Origin: Opitutus sp. GAS368
Lineage (GTDB): Bacteria > Verrucomicrobiota > Verrucomicrobiia > Opitutales > Opitutaceae
Reading direction: 5' to 3'
Length of the DNA stretch: 48,889 nucleotides
Assembly: GCA_945868215.1 (NCBI GenBank)
Contig: CAMBLN010000003.1
Location: 1-48,889 of the forward strand
The number at the start of each line of letters is the position of its first letter. Positions within the stretch are counted from its first letter, which is position 1. The translations under genes were made by a program, and so were the position numbers. Shown one piece after another: positions 20,162 to 29,807 of the stretch. Below the pieces are notes generated by a model. That model did not search any database and was not told the DNA's origin. It was given only the letters and a program-made list of their open reading frames with translations.

Positions 20162-20305
20162 ATGGGCGACAAATCCCCGAAATCGACGCAGAAAAAAGCC
20201 TCGCAGAAGCAGGCCAAAACCGACGGCTCCAATCAGAAAAAACAGCAGCTCATCACCGCGCAGCAGGCCACCAAGGCCAAGCTGGCCGCCAATAAAAAGA
20301 AATAA
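20162..20305 (+). CDS. Lys/Gln-rich 47-aa microprotein
   Basis: MGDKSPKSTQKKASQKQAKTDGSNQKKQQLITAQQATKAKLAANKKK*, with a terminator downstream. Confidence 0.6.
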   Translation: MGDKSPKSTQKKASQKQAKTDGSNQKKQQLITAQQATKAKLAANKKK

Positions 20306-20359
20306 GCATCCCGTAAAGACGGATGCCTCGGTTGAGCGATCTGAACGTCAACCATTCGT

Positions 20360-20394
20360 AACGCCGCCGGCCGAAAACCGACGGCGTTTTTTTG
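20360..20394 (+). terminator. Rho-independent terminator
   Basis: AACGCCGCCGGCCGAAAACCGACGGCGTTTTTTT. Confidence 0.85.
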
Positions 20395-20511
20395 CGCCCG
20401 TTTTTTCGGACGATTACGCAAACTGGCATTGCCCGTTTGATTTACTGCGCATTATCGTCCTGCCAGAATCTATCCGGAACCGCGCATTCGATCCCATCCG
20501 CTGCTCCAACC

Positions 20512-20883
20512 ATGAAGTGTTACTATCACCACCAAGCGGATGCGGTCGCCCTCTGCAAATCCTGCAACCGCGCCGTTTGTCCGGAGTGCGCCGCCGATGT
20601 TCATCCGGGGACTGCTTGCAAGGGCCGCTGTGAATCCGACGTCGCCGACCTGAACACCATCATCGAACGCAGCAAAACCGCTTACACCAAGACCGGCCAG
20701 GCTTACCGGAGAAGCGGTGTGTTCACCCTCATCATCGGGTTACTTTTTGTGGCACTGGGGCTTCTTCCCCTGCTCGTTAACGAAAACGGGGGCGCCCTCT
20801 TTATGGCGCCCATCGGAGCCGTGTTTCTACTGTCGTCTTTCTTCAGTTTCCGAAGCGGCAAACAAATCACCGAGGTCAAATGA
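20512..20883 (+). CDS. B-box zinc-finger membrane protein
   Basis: MKCYYHHQADAVALCKSCNRAVCPECAADVHPGTACKGRC plus two hydrophobic segments. Confidence 0.75.
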   Translation: MKCYYHHQADAVALCKSCNRAVCPECAADVHPGTACKGRCESDVADLNTIIERSKTAYTKTGQAYRRSGVFTLIIGLLFVALGLLPLLVNENGGALFMAPIGAVFLLSSFFSFRSGKQITEVK

Positions 20884-21623
20884 CGGTCCCCAACTGTCCC
20901 GATTGCCGGCAGATCATTCCCGCCGACGAGATCAACGTCGCCAAGGACCTCGCGTATTGCCGGTCATGCAACGCCGCCCACTCCCTTTCCGGATTGATCG
21001 AATCCTCACATGATCTTGGTCCGAAACTCGACCTCGAGCGACCTCCCTCCGGAGCTTGGTATCGTCGCGATCCTCTGGCCGGCGTCATCATCGGCGCAAC
21101 CCACCGCACGTGGGGCGCGGCCGCGGGCTACCTGGCCATAGCTCTTTTGGGGAACGGCATCGTCTCGGTCTTCGTGCTCATCGCCTTGAGCGGCACTTTA
21201 CGTCACCTCGGGGTCGTCTTACCCGGATGGTTTCCCGCGCCGAAGATGGACGGCGAGGACATCGGTGTGGGGGAACTGATCTTTCTCTGGATTTTCCTCA
21301 CGCCCTTCATCGTCGTGGGCACCGGTATGATCCTTGGTTTCCTGTCCTCGATCATCGGGCGGACCGAGGTGCGCGTGCTCGGCACAACCGGCCGCGCCTT
21401 CGTGGGAGTTGGCCCCCTGGGCTGGAGCCGGCGGTTCCCGATTTCCGCTGTAAAGGCCGTCGTTGTGAGCAGCAAAGATTGGCGTGACAGTGAGGGCGCT
21501 GTCCAAAACAAGACGCAGATCGAGGTGCAATTATCCGACGGCGAATCCGTCAAATTCGGCTCGATGCTAAGTGACAGCCGACAGCGATTTTTGGCCGGTG
21601 CGCTGCGCAAGGATTTGCTCTGA
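20880..21623 (+). CDS. Zinc-ribbon membrane protein with C-terminal PH-like region, paralog 1
   Basis: NCPDCRQIIPADEINVAKDLAYCRSCN; shared architecture with the next ORF; 4-nt overlap with the upstream ORF. Confidence 0.7.
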   Translation: MTVPNCPDCRQIIPADEINVAKDLAYCRSCNAAHSLSGLIESSHDLGPKLDLERPPSGAWYRRDPLAGVIIGATHRTWGAAAGYLAIALLGNGIVSVFVLIALSGTLRHLGVVLPGWFPAPKMDGEDIGVGELIFLWIFLTPFIVVGTGMILGFLSSIIGRTEVRVLGTTGRAFVGVGPLGWSRRFPISAVKAVVVSSKDWRDSEGAVQNKTQIEVQLSDGESVKFGSMLSDSRQRFLAGALRKDLL

Positions 21624-21650
21624 TTCTGAAAGGCTCATCGGACCAATACC

Positions 21651-22301
21651 ATGAAGTTCAACTGCCCTTCCTGCCGTCTGCCCTTGCTGCCCGAGAATAT
21701 AAACATCCAGACGGACCTCGCGCTCTGCAAAGACTGCGGAGGCATCGCGCGCATCTCGGAACTCGTCGATGAAGAGTTCGACACGTCCACGCTCAGCCAG
21801 CCGCCCAAGGGTGCCTGGTATCGGCAGACGATGTCCGAGACCATCATCGGTGCGACCACCCGGCATCCGATGGCGTTTATGATGGTTCCCTTCATGTGCG
21901 TCTGGTCGGGATTTTCGCTCGGCGGCATCTACGGCACGCAGATCACGAACGGTAAATTCAGTCTGATGATGTCACTGTTCGGATTACCGTTTCTGGCCGG
22001 CACGATTCTCTTTGGCAGCATCGCGCTCATGGCGGTGTGCGGCAAAGTCGAGGTGCGCCTCCGCGGACGGCGCGGCTTGGTCTTTGTCGGTGTTGGTTTC
22101 CTCGGCTGGAAACGCGCGCTAAATCTCGATGAAGTGGACACGATCAGTGAGGAAAACCACACCATGAATTATCCCGGCAGCCAAGGCGTGGGCATCGTCC
22201 TGAAGGGCAAATCCCGACTGCGTTTCGCGACGAACCTGAGCGAGGCCCGGCGGCATTTTATGCTCAACGCGCTCAGGGCCGTTAAGTCACGCAAAGTCTA
22301 G
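21651..22301 (+). CDS. Zinc-ribbon membrane protein with C-terminal PH-like region, paralog 2
   Basis: NCPSCRLPLLPENINIQTDLALCKDCG; PPKGAWYRQ...IIGATTRHP; LVFVGVGFLGWKR. Confidence 0.7.
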   Translation: MKFNCPSCRLPLLPENINIQTDLALCKDCGGIARISELVDEEFDTSTLSQPPKGAWYRQTMSETIIGATTRHPMAFMMVPFMCVWSGFSLGGIYGTQITNGKFSLMMSLFGLPFLAGTILFGSIALMAVCGKVEVRLRGRRGLVFVGVGFLGWKRALNLDEVDTISEENHTMNYPGSQGVGIVLKGKSRLRFATNLSEARRHFMLNALRAVKSRKV

Positions 22302-22321
22302 CAGCCCCCGCGTAAGCCTCC

Positions 22322-22894
22322 GTGATTCCATCGCCGCGACTTCTTCGCCTCCGACTTTCCGACTGCGAACGCCGGAATTTGGCCGGCTTCGTCATCGGAT
22401 TCGGAATCACGATTATTACTTGGGCCACCCTTCACGACATCTACCTGATCGGCGTCGAACCCAGGCATTTTACGGAGTATCACAGACCACTGCTGCCCAT
22501 CACGAATCATACGTTGCTGGCGCTGCAATACGCCACCGTGGCCACACTCGGGCCGGGCATGGTTTTCGGCGCGTTTGCATTCGCCTGCAGTCGGCTGGGC
22601 CGACGCGTTCCCCTGGGTTTCCGAACGGCTTGGCTGACGTTCCTTCCCTTTGTCGCCCTGATTGAAATCACCGCACTGCTCGTCGGACGCCATGCGGCTT
22701 CACTCCATGCGCACGGGCTGGCTTTGCCCTACCCCGCCGCATTTTACCCGGATGGATCCGCAGGCATCGCCTACACCCAGTCGGTAAATGTCACAGCCTA
22801 TTTCGCCGCCGCTGTTTTTGGCGCTTCGTATCAATTGCTGCTTGTGCTGCTACGAGCAAAACGGACGCACGCCGTCGCTCACCTGGATCGATGA
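22322..22894 (+). CDS. Uncharacterised multi-pass membrane protein (GTG start)
   Basis: Hydrophobic 190-aa ORF directly downstream of the zinc-ribbon pair. Confidence 0.5.
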   Translation: MIPSPRLLRLRLSDCERRNLAGFVIGFGITIITWATLHDIYLIGVEPRHFTEYHRPLLPITNHTLLALQYATVATLGPGMVFGAFAFACSRLGRRVPLGFRTAWLTFLPFVALIEITALLVGRHAASLHAHGLALPYPAAFYPDGSAGIAYTQSVNVTAYFAAAVFGASYQLLLVLLRAKRTHAVAHLDR

Positions 22895-23607
22895 CGCTGC
22901 GCTGGAGTTGTTGGCGCCGATGACGAATCCACCATCGGTTTGTCACCCACGTAGATTACATAGGCGCTCCGTTTGGCCGTGGGAAACAGCCGGGCCGGGA
23001 TGGCCTGCGCAACAAAACCCGCGGCGCGCAGGCGCTTTTCAAACGTGTGGTCCGGGCTCGCCGACCAGATCGCGAGACGCCCGCCGGGGCGCAGTTTCGA
23101 TTTCATCGTGTCGAGTCCGCGCGGCCCGTAGAGGCGGACGTTGCCCGTGTGCACCATCGGCGTCGGACCGTTGTCTACATCCAGCAAAATGGCGTCGTAA
23201 GAATTCGGCCGTGCACCCGCGATGGTGGCGACAACATCGCCGAGCCGCACCTGCACACGCGGATCATCAAGCAGGTGTCCGTTGAGCTTGGCCATGAACA
23301 TGCGGTTCCACTCGATGACTTCGGGCATCAACTCGCCGACCTCCACCACTGCCTTCGCCCCGGCCTTCGCGAGCACGGCTTTCAACGTGTAACCAAGTCC
23401 CATGCCTCCGATCAGCGTGCGTGTCGGCGCCTTGGTATCGACGAGGTCATGCGCGAGTTCACCGAGCAGCACCTCCGAAGCGCTGGTCATCGAGTGCATC
23501 AGATCCTGCCCGTTCAGCCGCACGCAATAACTGCCATCGTGCTCGTGCAACGACAGCCGTGCACCGTCGGGAGTGCGGGTCTCCGCGAGGTTGTGGTGTG
23601 GTTTCAT
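22879..23607 (-). CDS. Spermidine synthase-like SAM-dependent methyltransferase
   Basis: LIGGMGLGYTLKAVLAKAG, AVVEVGELMPEVIEWNR, YDAILLDVDNGP. Confidence 0.85.
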   Translation of the reverse strand: MKPHHNLAETRTPDGARLSLHEHDGSYCVRLNGQDLMHSMTSASEVLLGELAHDLVDTKAPTRTLIGGMGLGYTLKAVLAKAGAKAVVEVGELMPEVIEWNRMFMAKLNGHLLDDPRVQVRLGDVVATIAGARPNSYDAILLDVDNGPTPMVHTGNVRLYGPRGLDTMKSKLRPGGRLAIWSASPDHTFEKRLRAAGFVAQAIPARLFPTAKRSAYVIYVGDKPMVDSSSAPTTPAQRHRSR

Positions 23608-23621
23608 GGCTGAGGAAAACC

Positions 23622-25169
23622 TCAGTGTTTGAAGTGGCGGATGCCCGTGAAGACCATCGCCATGCCGCGTTCGTCGGCAGCCTTGATGACTTCTTCGTCA
23701 CGCACGCTGCCACCCGGCTGGATCGCGGCGGTCGCACCGGCTTCGGCGGCCGCGATGAGGCCGTCGGCAAACGGGAACAACGCTTCCGAAACGACCACGG
23801 ACCCCGTGAGATCGAGCTTGGCCTCGCCGGCCTTCCACACGGCGATGCGCGAACTGTCCACGCGGGCCATCTGACCGGCGCCCACGCCGAGGGTCTGCTC
23901 GTTTTTCACGTAGACGATGGCGTTCGACTTGACGTGTTTGCACACGCGCCAACCGAACATCATCGTGTCCCACTCTTCGGCCGTGGGCTGACGCTTGGTG
24001 ACGACCTTGAAATCGCGTGGGTTGCCAAGGAGCTTGTTGCGATCCTGCACAAGCAGGCCGCCGACGACCGAGCGCACATCCTGCAACGAGTCAGCACCCA
24101 GGCCTTCCTTGGCGATCATCAGGCGAAGATTTTTCTTCTTCGCAAAAATCGCCAGCGCCTCGGGACTGAAGCTGGGCGCGATGATCACCTCGGTGAAAAT
24201 GTCGGCGATCTTGGTGGCGAGACCGGCTTCAAGCGTGCGGTTGACGACGATGATGCCGCCGAACGGAGCCTGGCGGTCCGTCGAGTAAGCTTTTTCCCAG
24301 GCTGTATCCAAATCCTGGGCACTGGCGACGCCGCACGGATTGGTGTGCTTGAGAATCGCCAGCGTGGGTTTCTCGAATTCGCCGATCAGGTAGGTCGCCG
24401 AGGTGATATCGAGAATGTTGTTATACGAAAGCTCCTTGCCCTGGAGCTGCTGGAAGTGGTCGTGGAACGTGCCGTAGAGCGCGGCCTGCTGGTGCGGATT
24501 CTCACCGTAGCGCAGGGACTGGGCCTTCTTGTAGGAAAGCGTCAGCGTGGCGGGCAAGCCGCTGAGGGCATCGAGGTTGGGCTCGTCGGCCTGCGATTCG
24601 AGGTATTTGGCGATGGCGGTGTCGTAGGCACCGGTGCGCTGAAAAACTTTGAGAGCGAGCTTACGGCGCAGAGCGGACAACGTGGCGGGGGCATCAAACG
24701 AGGCGAGCACCGCACCGTAATCGTTGTGGTCGACCACGACCGTGACGCTTTCGTGATTCTTGGCCGCGCTGCGCAGCATCGAAGGGCCGCCGATGTCGAT
24801 GTTCTCAATGGCTTCCTCGAAATGAACGTCCTTCTTGGCGACGGTCTGCTCAAACGGATACAGGTTCACCACGACGAGATCGATCATGTCGATGCCATGG
24901 GCTTTCGCGGCGGCCTGGTGGTCGGCCTTGTCGCGACGCGCGAGGAGGCCGCCATGAATCTTCGGATGGAGTGTCTTCACGCGGCCTTCCATCATCTCGG
25001 GAAAGCCGGTGTGCTGGCTCACCTCGGTGACGGGCAGACCTTTTTCCGCGAGCAGCTTGGCGGTGCCGCCGGTCGAGAGCAGCTTGTAGCCGTGCTGTTT
25101 GACGAGGGCGGTCGCAAAATCGACCAGACCGGTTTTGTCGCTCACCGAAAGTAGGGCCAGTTTTTCCAT
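23622..25169 (-). CDS. purH: Bifunctional AICAR transformylase / IMP cyclohydrolase
   Basis: [62 protein letters not shown]. Confidence 0.97.
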   Translation of the reverse strand: MEKLALLSVSDKTGLVDFATALVKQHGYKLLSTGGTAKLLAEKGLPVTEVSQHTGFPEMMEGRVKTLHPKIHGGLLARRDKADHQAAAKAHGIDMIDLVVVNLYPFEQTVAKKDVHFEEAIENIDIGGPSMLRSAAKNHESVTVVVDHNDYGAVLASFDAPATLSALRRKLALKVFQRTGAYDTAIAKYLESQADEPNLDALSGLPATLTLSYKKAQSLRYGENPHQQAALYGTFHDHFQQLQGKELSYNNILDITSATYLIGEFEKPTLAILKHTNPCGVASAQDLDTAWEKAYSTDRQAPFGGIIVVNRTLEAGLATKIADIFTEVIIAPSFSPEALAIFAKKKNLRLMIAKEGLGADSLQDVRSVVGGLLVQDRNKLLGNPRDFKVVTKRQPTAEEWDTMMFGWRVCKHVKSNAIVYVKNEQTLGVGAGQMARVDSSRIAVWKAGEAKLDLTGSVVVSEALFPFADGLIAAAEAGATAAIQPGGSVRDEEVIKAADERGMAMVFTGIRHFKH

Positions 25170-25275
25170 AAAAGGTGCTTTGTGCGGCCGCGCAAAAACA
25201 GAGGCAAGCCCGCAGTGCGCGGGCAGCGCCGCCAAAGCGGTTGCAATACGCCTCTCGCTGCGTTGGTTGTCCCCT

Positions 25276-25686
25276 GTGTCCGCTTCCCTCGCCCTTCCCG
25301 GCCTCACCGCCCGCCTCGACAAACTCGTGTATCATCACGGGGGCAAGAGCCTGCCGCCGGACAAACCTCACGCCTTCGTTTATTTCATCACGATTCATAA
25401 CGGCTCCGAACACGCCGTCACCCTGCTCGGCCGCAAATGGGTCGTCACGCACGCCGACGGCAGCCAACTCGTGATCGAGGGCGACAAGATCGTCGGCGAA
25501 ACCCCCCGCCTTTCCCCGGGCGAGCAGTTTTCCTACAACAGCTACCATGTCTCGGCCACGTCGGCTCGTTCACAAGGAAGTTTTCACGGAGTCGATGACT
25601 TGGGCCGTCATGTTCATGTGGTGCTGCCCGCCTTTGACATGACGATCCCGTCCGACGAATCCGCCGCCGGTCCTTGCGATCTCTGA
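25276..25686 (+). CDS. apaG: ApaG domain protein (GTG start)
   Basis: [29 protein letters not shown]...[19 protein letters not shown]-like region (actual [19 protein letters not shown]). Confidence 0.85.
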   Translation: MSASLALPGLTARLDKLVYHHGGKSLPPDKPHAFVYFITIHNGSEHAVTLLGRKWVVTHADGSQLVIEGDKIVGETPRLSPGEQFSYNSYHVSATSARSQGSFHGVDDLGRHVHVVLPAFDMTIPSDESAAGPCDL

Positions 25687-25758
25687 TCCCTCCGCGAAGC
25701 CCGTGTAAAGTTGCGCTTGCGCCCACCCGTGGCGTTTGTCTGTCTGACCGTTTATTAA

Positions 25759-27117
25759 ATGAAGTTAATTGATTTGAATCCCCAAGGTGGGATCGGTGCC
25801 AACTCGATCTATTTGCAGATTGGCGATGTAAACATCCTCGTCGACTGCGGGTTAAATCCCAAGCAGGCCGGGCGTCTGGCCATGCCGGATTTCTCGCTGA
25901 TCAAGGACATCAGTCTCGATCTCATCATCATCACCCACTGTCACTTGGACCACATCGGCAGCCTGCCGGTGATCATGCGCCTGCATCCGAATGCCCAGGT
26001 CGTCATGACCCATTCCAGCAAGATGATCCTGGATCGCATGCTCCATAACTCGGCCAACGTCATGTTGCGCCAGAAAGAGGAGAACAACATCCCCGATTAC
26101 CCGCTGTTTACGCACGAGGAAGTCGATCGCTGCGTCCCCCGTTTCACAGGCATGGAGTTTCTCCAGCCCAAGAAATTCAAGGGCAAGTCCGACGAGGTCG
26201 AAATCATGATGCACCACGCCGGCCACGTCGCGGGTGCCTGCGCCGTCGAAATTCACCACAAACACCGCCACATTTTCGTTACCGGTGACGTGCTCTTCGA
26301 AAACCAGCGCACCCTCCGCGGCGCCCAGTTTCCTTCGGGCCACTTCGACACCGTCATCATGGAGACCACGCGCGGCACCACCGAGCGCCAGGTCGGCAAG
26401 GAGCGCGTCCACGAGGTCAACCGCCTGATCAACTCCATCAACGACACGATCAACCGCGGCGGCTCCTTCCTGCTTCCGGTTTTCGCGCTCGGCCGCATGC
26501 AGGAAATTCTCTCCATCATCCACGACGCCCGTAAATTCGGCCGCCTCGTGAAGTGCCCGATCTACGCCGCCGGCATGGGCATGGCGCTCGCCGATTATTT
26601 CGACGAGATCTCGCGCAAATACCAGCACGTCCAGTTCAACCGGAACATCATTAAAGAGCTCAACATACAGCCCACCCCCCGCAAGCTCGATGCCGGCAAG
26701 GACCTCAAGCAAAACGCGCTCTACATCATCAGTTCCGGCATGTTGGTCGAGCGCACGCCCAGCTACACGCTCGCTTCGGGCATGATCGAGCACGCCCGCA
26801 ACACCATCGGTTTCGTCGGTTACTGCGATCCCGACACACCCGGCGGCCAGTTGCTCCAGGCCAAGACCGGCGACGAATTCCTGTTCGCGACAGCCAACGT
26901 CAGCGCCAAGCTCAACGCCCGCGTCGAACGCTTCGAGCTCAGCGGACACGCCGACCGCGAGGAGCTCGCCGAATTCGCCATCCAGACTCAGGCCCGCAGC
27001 GTGATCCTCACGCACGGCGATCAGGCCGCCCGTGACTGGTTCGTCCAAGAACTCGGCGCCAAGATGCCCGGCAGCAAGATCATCGACCCCGTTCCGCTCC
27101 AGACCTACGAGATCTGA
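25759..27117 (+). CDS. MBL-fold beta-CASP RNA metallohydrolase
   Basis: THCHLDHIGSLPVIMR, HHAGHVAGACAVEI, LSGHADREELAEF. Confidence 0.88.
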   Translation: MKLIDLNPQGGIGANSIYLQIGDVNILVDCGLNPKQAGRLAMPDFSLIKDISLDLIIITHCHLDHIGSLPVIMRLHPNAQVVMTHSSKMILDRMLHNSANVMLRQKEENNIPDYPLFTHEEVDRCVPRFTGMEFLQPKKFKGKSDEVEIMMHHAGHVAGACAVEIHHKHRHIFVTGDVLFENQRTLRGAQFPSGHFDTVIMETTRGTTERQVGKERVHEVNRLINSINDTINRGGSFLLPVFALGRMQEILSIIHDARKFGRLVKCPIYAAGMGMALADYFDEISRKYQHVQFNRNIIKELNIQPTPRKLDAGKDLKQNALYIISSGMLVERTPSYTLASGMIEHARNTIGFVGYCDPDTPGGQLLQAKTGDEFLFATANVSAKLNARVERFELSGHADREELAEFAIQTQARSVILTHGDQAARDWFVQELGAKMPGSKIIDPVPLQTYEI

Positions 27118-27143
27118 TCAGCCGACCGGCTTACGGACTCCTC

Positions 27144-27174
27144 AAGCGCTCCCTAAAAAAGGGATCGCTTTTTC
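27144..27174 (+). terminator. Terminator-like hairpin
   Basis: AAGCGCTCCCTAAAAAAGGGATCGCTTTTTC, overlaps the convergent gene's stop. Confidence 0.65.
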
Positions 27175-27973
27175 ATGCCTCCAACAATCGGCGCAACGTC
27201 GTGCACGCCGACGCGTTACCCGCGACAAACTGGATGCGCTCCATTCGGAGATTGAACACTGTCATGGGAAACTGTTCGCCATTGAGGAACTCCACCCTGC
27301 CCCCGCCCGCCCACACCAGAGGCACCGCCGCGGCGATGTCCCAGATGCGCACATTGTGGTCCACCGTCGCGTCGAGCAGTCCGACGGCCACATAAGCCAG
27401 GTGCAGCGTGCTGCTGCCCAGTCCGCGCAACTTGAAGTTTTCCACCAGCGCGGTCGCATGATGCGAGAAGGCTTTGTCGTGGGGACTGTGAAACCCGAGC
27501 ATGCTTTGCGCGTCGGGCGGCGTGCTTTTGACCGCGGCTTCACGTTCTCCATCCCACAGACCGAAGCCGGGGCCGCCATGAATCAGAACGCGCCGCGCCA
27601 TGTCATAAACAATGCCGTAAACCGGCGTGCCGTTTTCGAGCAACGCCAGCGAGATCGCGCAATACGGAATCCCCGTCGCGTAATTGTTGGTGCCGTCGAT
27701 CGGATCAAGCACCCAGGCAAAACGCCGCGTGAGCATCGTGGGCGCGTCGGTCTCGGCCAGTTCCTCGCTGAACAAATGATCTTCCGGAAACTGCGCGCCG
27801 AGCTCCTTGAAAATATTCTGTGAGATCGCGATGTCGGCCGCGGTGACGCGCGTGCCGTCATATTTCCATTCGCTCTTCGCATGGCCGAATTCGCGATGCA
27901 TGAATTCGGTCTGGGCGGACACGGCGTTTTTACCGGCATCAATGCGGGCAAGAAGATCGGATGAGGGCGACAT
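27173..27973 (-). CDS. Inositol monophosphatase family protein
   Basis: WVLDPIDGTNNYATGIPYCAISLAL, IWDIAAAVPLVWAGGG. Confidence 0.9.
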   Translation of the reverse strand: MSPSSDLLARIDAGKNAVSAQTEFMHREFGHAKSEWKYDGTRVTAADIAISQNIFKELGAQFPEDHLFSEELAETDAPTMLTRRFAWVLDPIDGTNNYATGIPYCAISLALLENGTPVYGIVYDMARRVLIHGGPGFGLWDGEREAAVKSTPPDAQSMLGFHSPHDKAFSHHATALVENFKLRGLGSSTLHLAYVAVGLLDATVDHNVRIWDIAAAVPLVWAGGGRVEFLNGEQFPMTVFNLRMERIQFVAGNASACTTLRRLLEA

Positions 27974-28015
27974 GAACCGACAGTCATCCCAAGGAACTCG
28001 GTCGAAGGAAAACAA

Positions 28016-28045
28016 AAAGCCCGCCGGAAATTTCCGACGGGCTTT
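28016..28045 (-). terminator. Hairpin terminator downstream of tRNA-Glu (minus strand)
   Basis: AAAGCCCGTCGGAAATTTCCGGCGGGCTTTTTG on the minus strand. Confidence 0.75.
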
Positions 28046-28049
28046 AAAG

Positions 28050-28124
28050 TGGTGCCCCCACGGGGAGTTGAACCCCGCTTTTAGGATTGAGAATCCCATG
28101 TCCTAACCGATAGACGATGAGGGC
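28050..28124 (-). tRNA. tRNA-Glu (anticodon CTC), CCA encoded
   Basis: Minus strand GCCCTCATCGTCTATCGGTTAGGACATGGGATTCTCAATCCTAAAAGCGGGGTTCAACTCCCCGTGGGGGCACCA. Confidence 0.92.
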
Positions 28125-28338
28125 GTCTGCTGGAGCGGAAGACAGTTTGGTTTTCCCACAATGCGTCAAGCGTGAGTTTGGATAGATTTTCAGCATTCCC
28201 GTGAGCTCACCCTCGCCGTTGCAAATCGCACTTACCCGCCTGCCCCACCGTGCAGGTTGCGGAAAAGAGCTAAAGAGTAAGCCTCCAAATACATTCACAT
28301 CTACCTAAAGCGTAATGGTTTAATTAAACCCGCGAGGC

Positions 28339-28355
28339 TTGGCACATGGAATGCC
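28339..28355 (+). promoter_or_regulatory. Candidate sigma-54 promoter (TTGGCACATGGAATGCC)
   Basis: TGGCAC with GG-N10-GC spacing, about 85 nt upstream of a small ORF. Confidence 0.35.
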
Positions 28356-28439
28356 TTATCAAGGCGTCTGCACAACTATCCCTGTGAAATTCTCGCCGAA
28401 TCTTGGCGGGTTTTTCGAAATCCATAACCCCGACTCACC

Positions 28440-28559
28440 ATGAAAACCTTGAGAAATACCAAAAACAACGCCGGTAAAATTGGCTGGATATTCCTGTGGC
28501 TGATCGGCGTGCCGATTCCGGTTCTGCTCATCTTGTTCCTTCTGCGCGGCTGCACGTGA
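28440..28559 (+). CDS. Small 39-aa single-span membrane protein
   Basis: Own translation MKTLRNTKNNAGKIGWIFLWLIGVPIPVLLILFLLRGCT*. Confidence 0.7.
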   Translation: MKTLRNTKNNAGKIGWIFLWLIGVPIPVLLILFLLRGCT

Positions 28560-28581
28560 TCACGTGTGGCCGCGGGCTGGC

Positions 28582-28617
28582 AAAAAGGCCGTCCGGTTAA
28601 AAACCGGACGGCCTTTG
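28582..28617. terminator. Bidirectional terminator between the small ORF and ndk
   Basis: AAAGGCCGTCCGGTT-TAAA-AACCGGACGGCCTTT with T/A tracts on both sides. Confidence 0.85.
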
Positions 28618-28646
28618 AATTTCTGAGGGTCGCTCAAGCCTGCGGC

Positions 28647-29069
28647 TTATCCGAAGATTTCTTCGGACTTGAAGAAACGCGCCAGCTCGATGCGGGCGTT
28701 CTCATCGCTGTCGGAAGCATGGACGACGTTCTTCATCATCTCGGTGCCAAAATCGCCGCGAATGGTGCCCTTGGCCGCCTTGCGTGAATCGGTCGGCCCG
28801 AGCAGTTCGCGGATCTTGGCGACAACATCATCGCCCTTCAGCGCGACGACGATCACGGGACGGGAGCTCATAAAAGCTTCGATCTCGGGATAGAAAGGCT
28901 TGTCGGCCACATGGGAGTAATGCGAGCGCAGCACTTCTGAGGTGAGGCGGATCATCTTCGCACCAACGATTTCAAAACCGGCTTTTTCAAAGCGGTCGAT
29001 CACGTTGCCGGCATGTTTGTTGGCCATGCAATCGGGTTTAAGAATAACAAGGGTTTTCTGCATAAACAA
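28647..29069 (-). CDS. ndk: Nucleoside-diphosphate kinase
   Basis: QKTLVILKPDCMANKHAG, GTIRGDFGTEMMKNVVHASDSDENARIEL. Confidence 0.97.
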   Translation of the reverse strand: MFMQKTLVILKPDCMANKHAGNVIDRFEKAGFEIVGAKMIRLTSEVLRSHYSHVADKPFYPEIEAFMSSRPVIVVALKGDDVVAKIRELLGPTDSRKAAKGTIRGDFGTEMMKNVVHASDSDENARIELARFFKSEEIFG

Positions 29070-29150
29070 AAAACCATACGCACCTCACCCGACCGGAGGG
29101 AAGCCTGATTTTACAAGTCTCCATCCATCCCGGAGTCCGTCCGCCAATCT

Positions 29151-29654
29151 TCAGCGGGCCGGCGCCGCCATCGCAACCGGCGTCGAAGCCTCGACCGCCG
29201 CGACCAGCACCGGATCAACCGGCAGCGCGTTCGAGTGGAACGTCGCGTAAACCACACCCACCAGATTCCCCGAAGTGACCGGCGTGCTGTCGGCGTCCTT
29301 GTTGTTATAACCGGCGGCGGTCCATCCCGCGGCATTCACCGACATCAGGCGGTGAGCAACCGTTTCGTTAAAGCGATTCGTGTAAACCACCACCATGCCG
29401 GCCCGGAGTTTTTCGGCGGGGATCGTTTTCACCACCAACACCGCGCCAGGTCCAAAAAAGGGCAGCATTGAATTACCTTCCACCCGCAGCACCTTCAGAT
29501 CGGCGCGGCCTGCAGAGAGGTCGTTCGCATCCTTGATCGCCGATGCCAGCGACACGCCCGTTACAGGATTATTCTTCGCGGCAACGTCACCGACGAGGGT
29601 GATCGTTGCGAGAGCGAGGAGGATTCGTGCGGTGAAGAGAGTGGCCGTTTTCAT
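29151..29654 (-). CDS. Exported S24/S26-fold (signal-peptidase-like) protein, paralog of 14715..15167
   Basis: Signal peptide; GNSMLPFFG, GMVVVYTNRFNETVAHRL, GYNNKDAD, NLVGVVYATF. Confidence 0.7.
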   Translation of the reverse strand: MKTATLFTARILLALATITLVGDVAAKNNPVTGVSLASAIKDANDLSAGRADLKVLRVEGNSMLPFFGPGAVLVVKTIPAEKLRAGMVVVYTNRFNETVAHRLMSVNAAGWTAAGYNNKDADSTPVTSGNLVGVVYATFHSNALPVDPVLVAAVEASTPVAMAAPAR

Positions 29655-29807
29655 GGCACCACTCTAGCGGCTCCTCAGGCAACCCACCATCGAGCCATGT
29701 CCTTAGTTGTTCTCACGCCGTTACCTCAGGAACACTCCAATCTGATTTCGGGCAAATCCCGTTTTCACCCCGGGCCCCACGGGTGAATTACCCAGTCCCC
29801 CTGGGGA

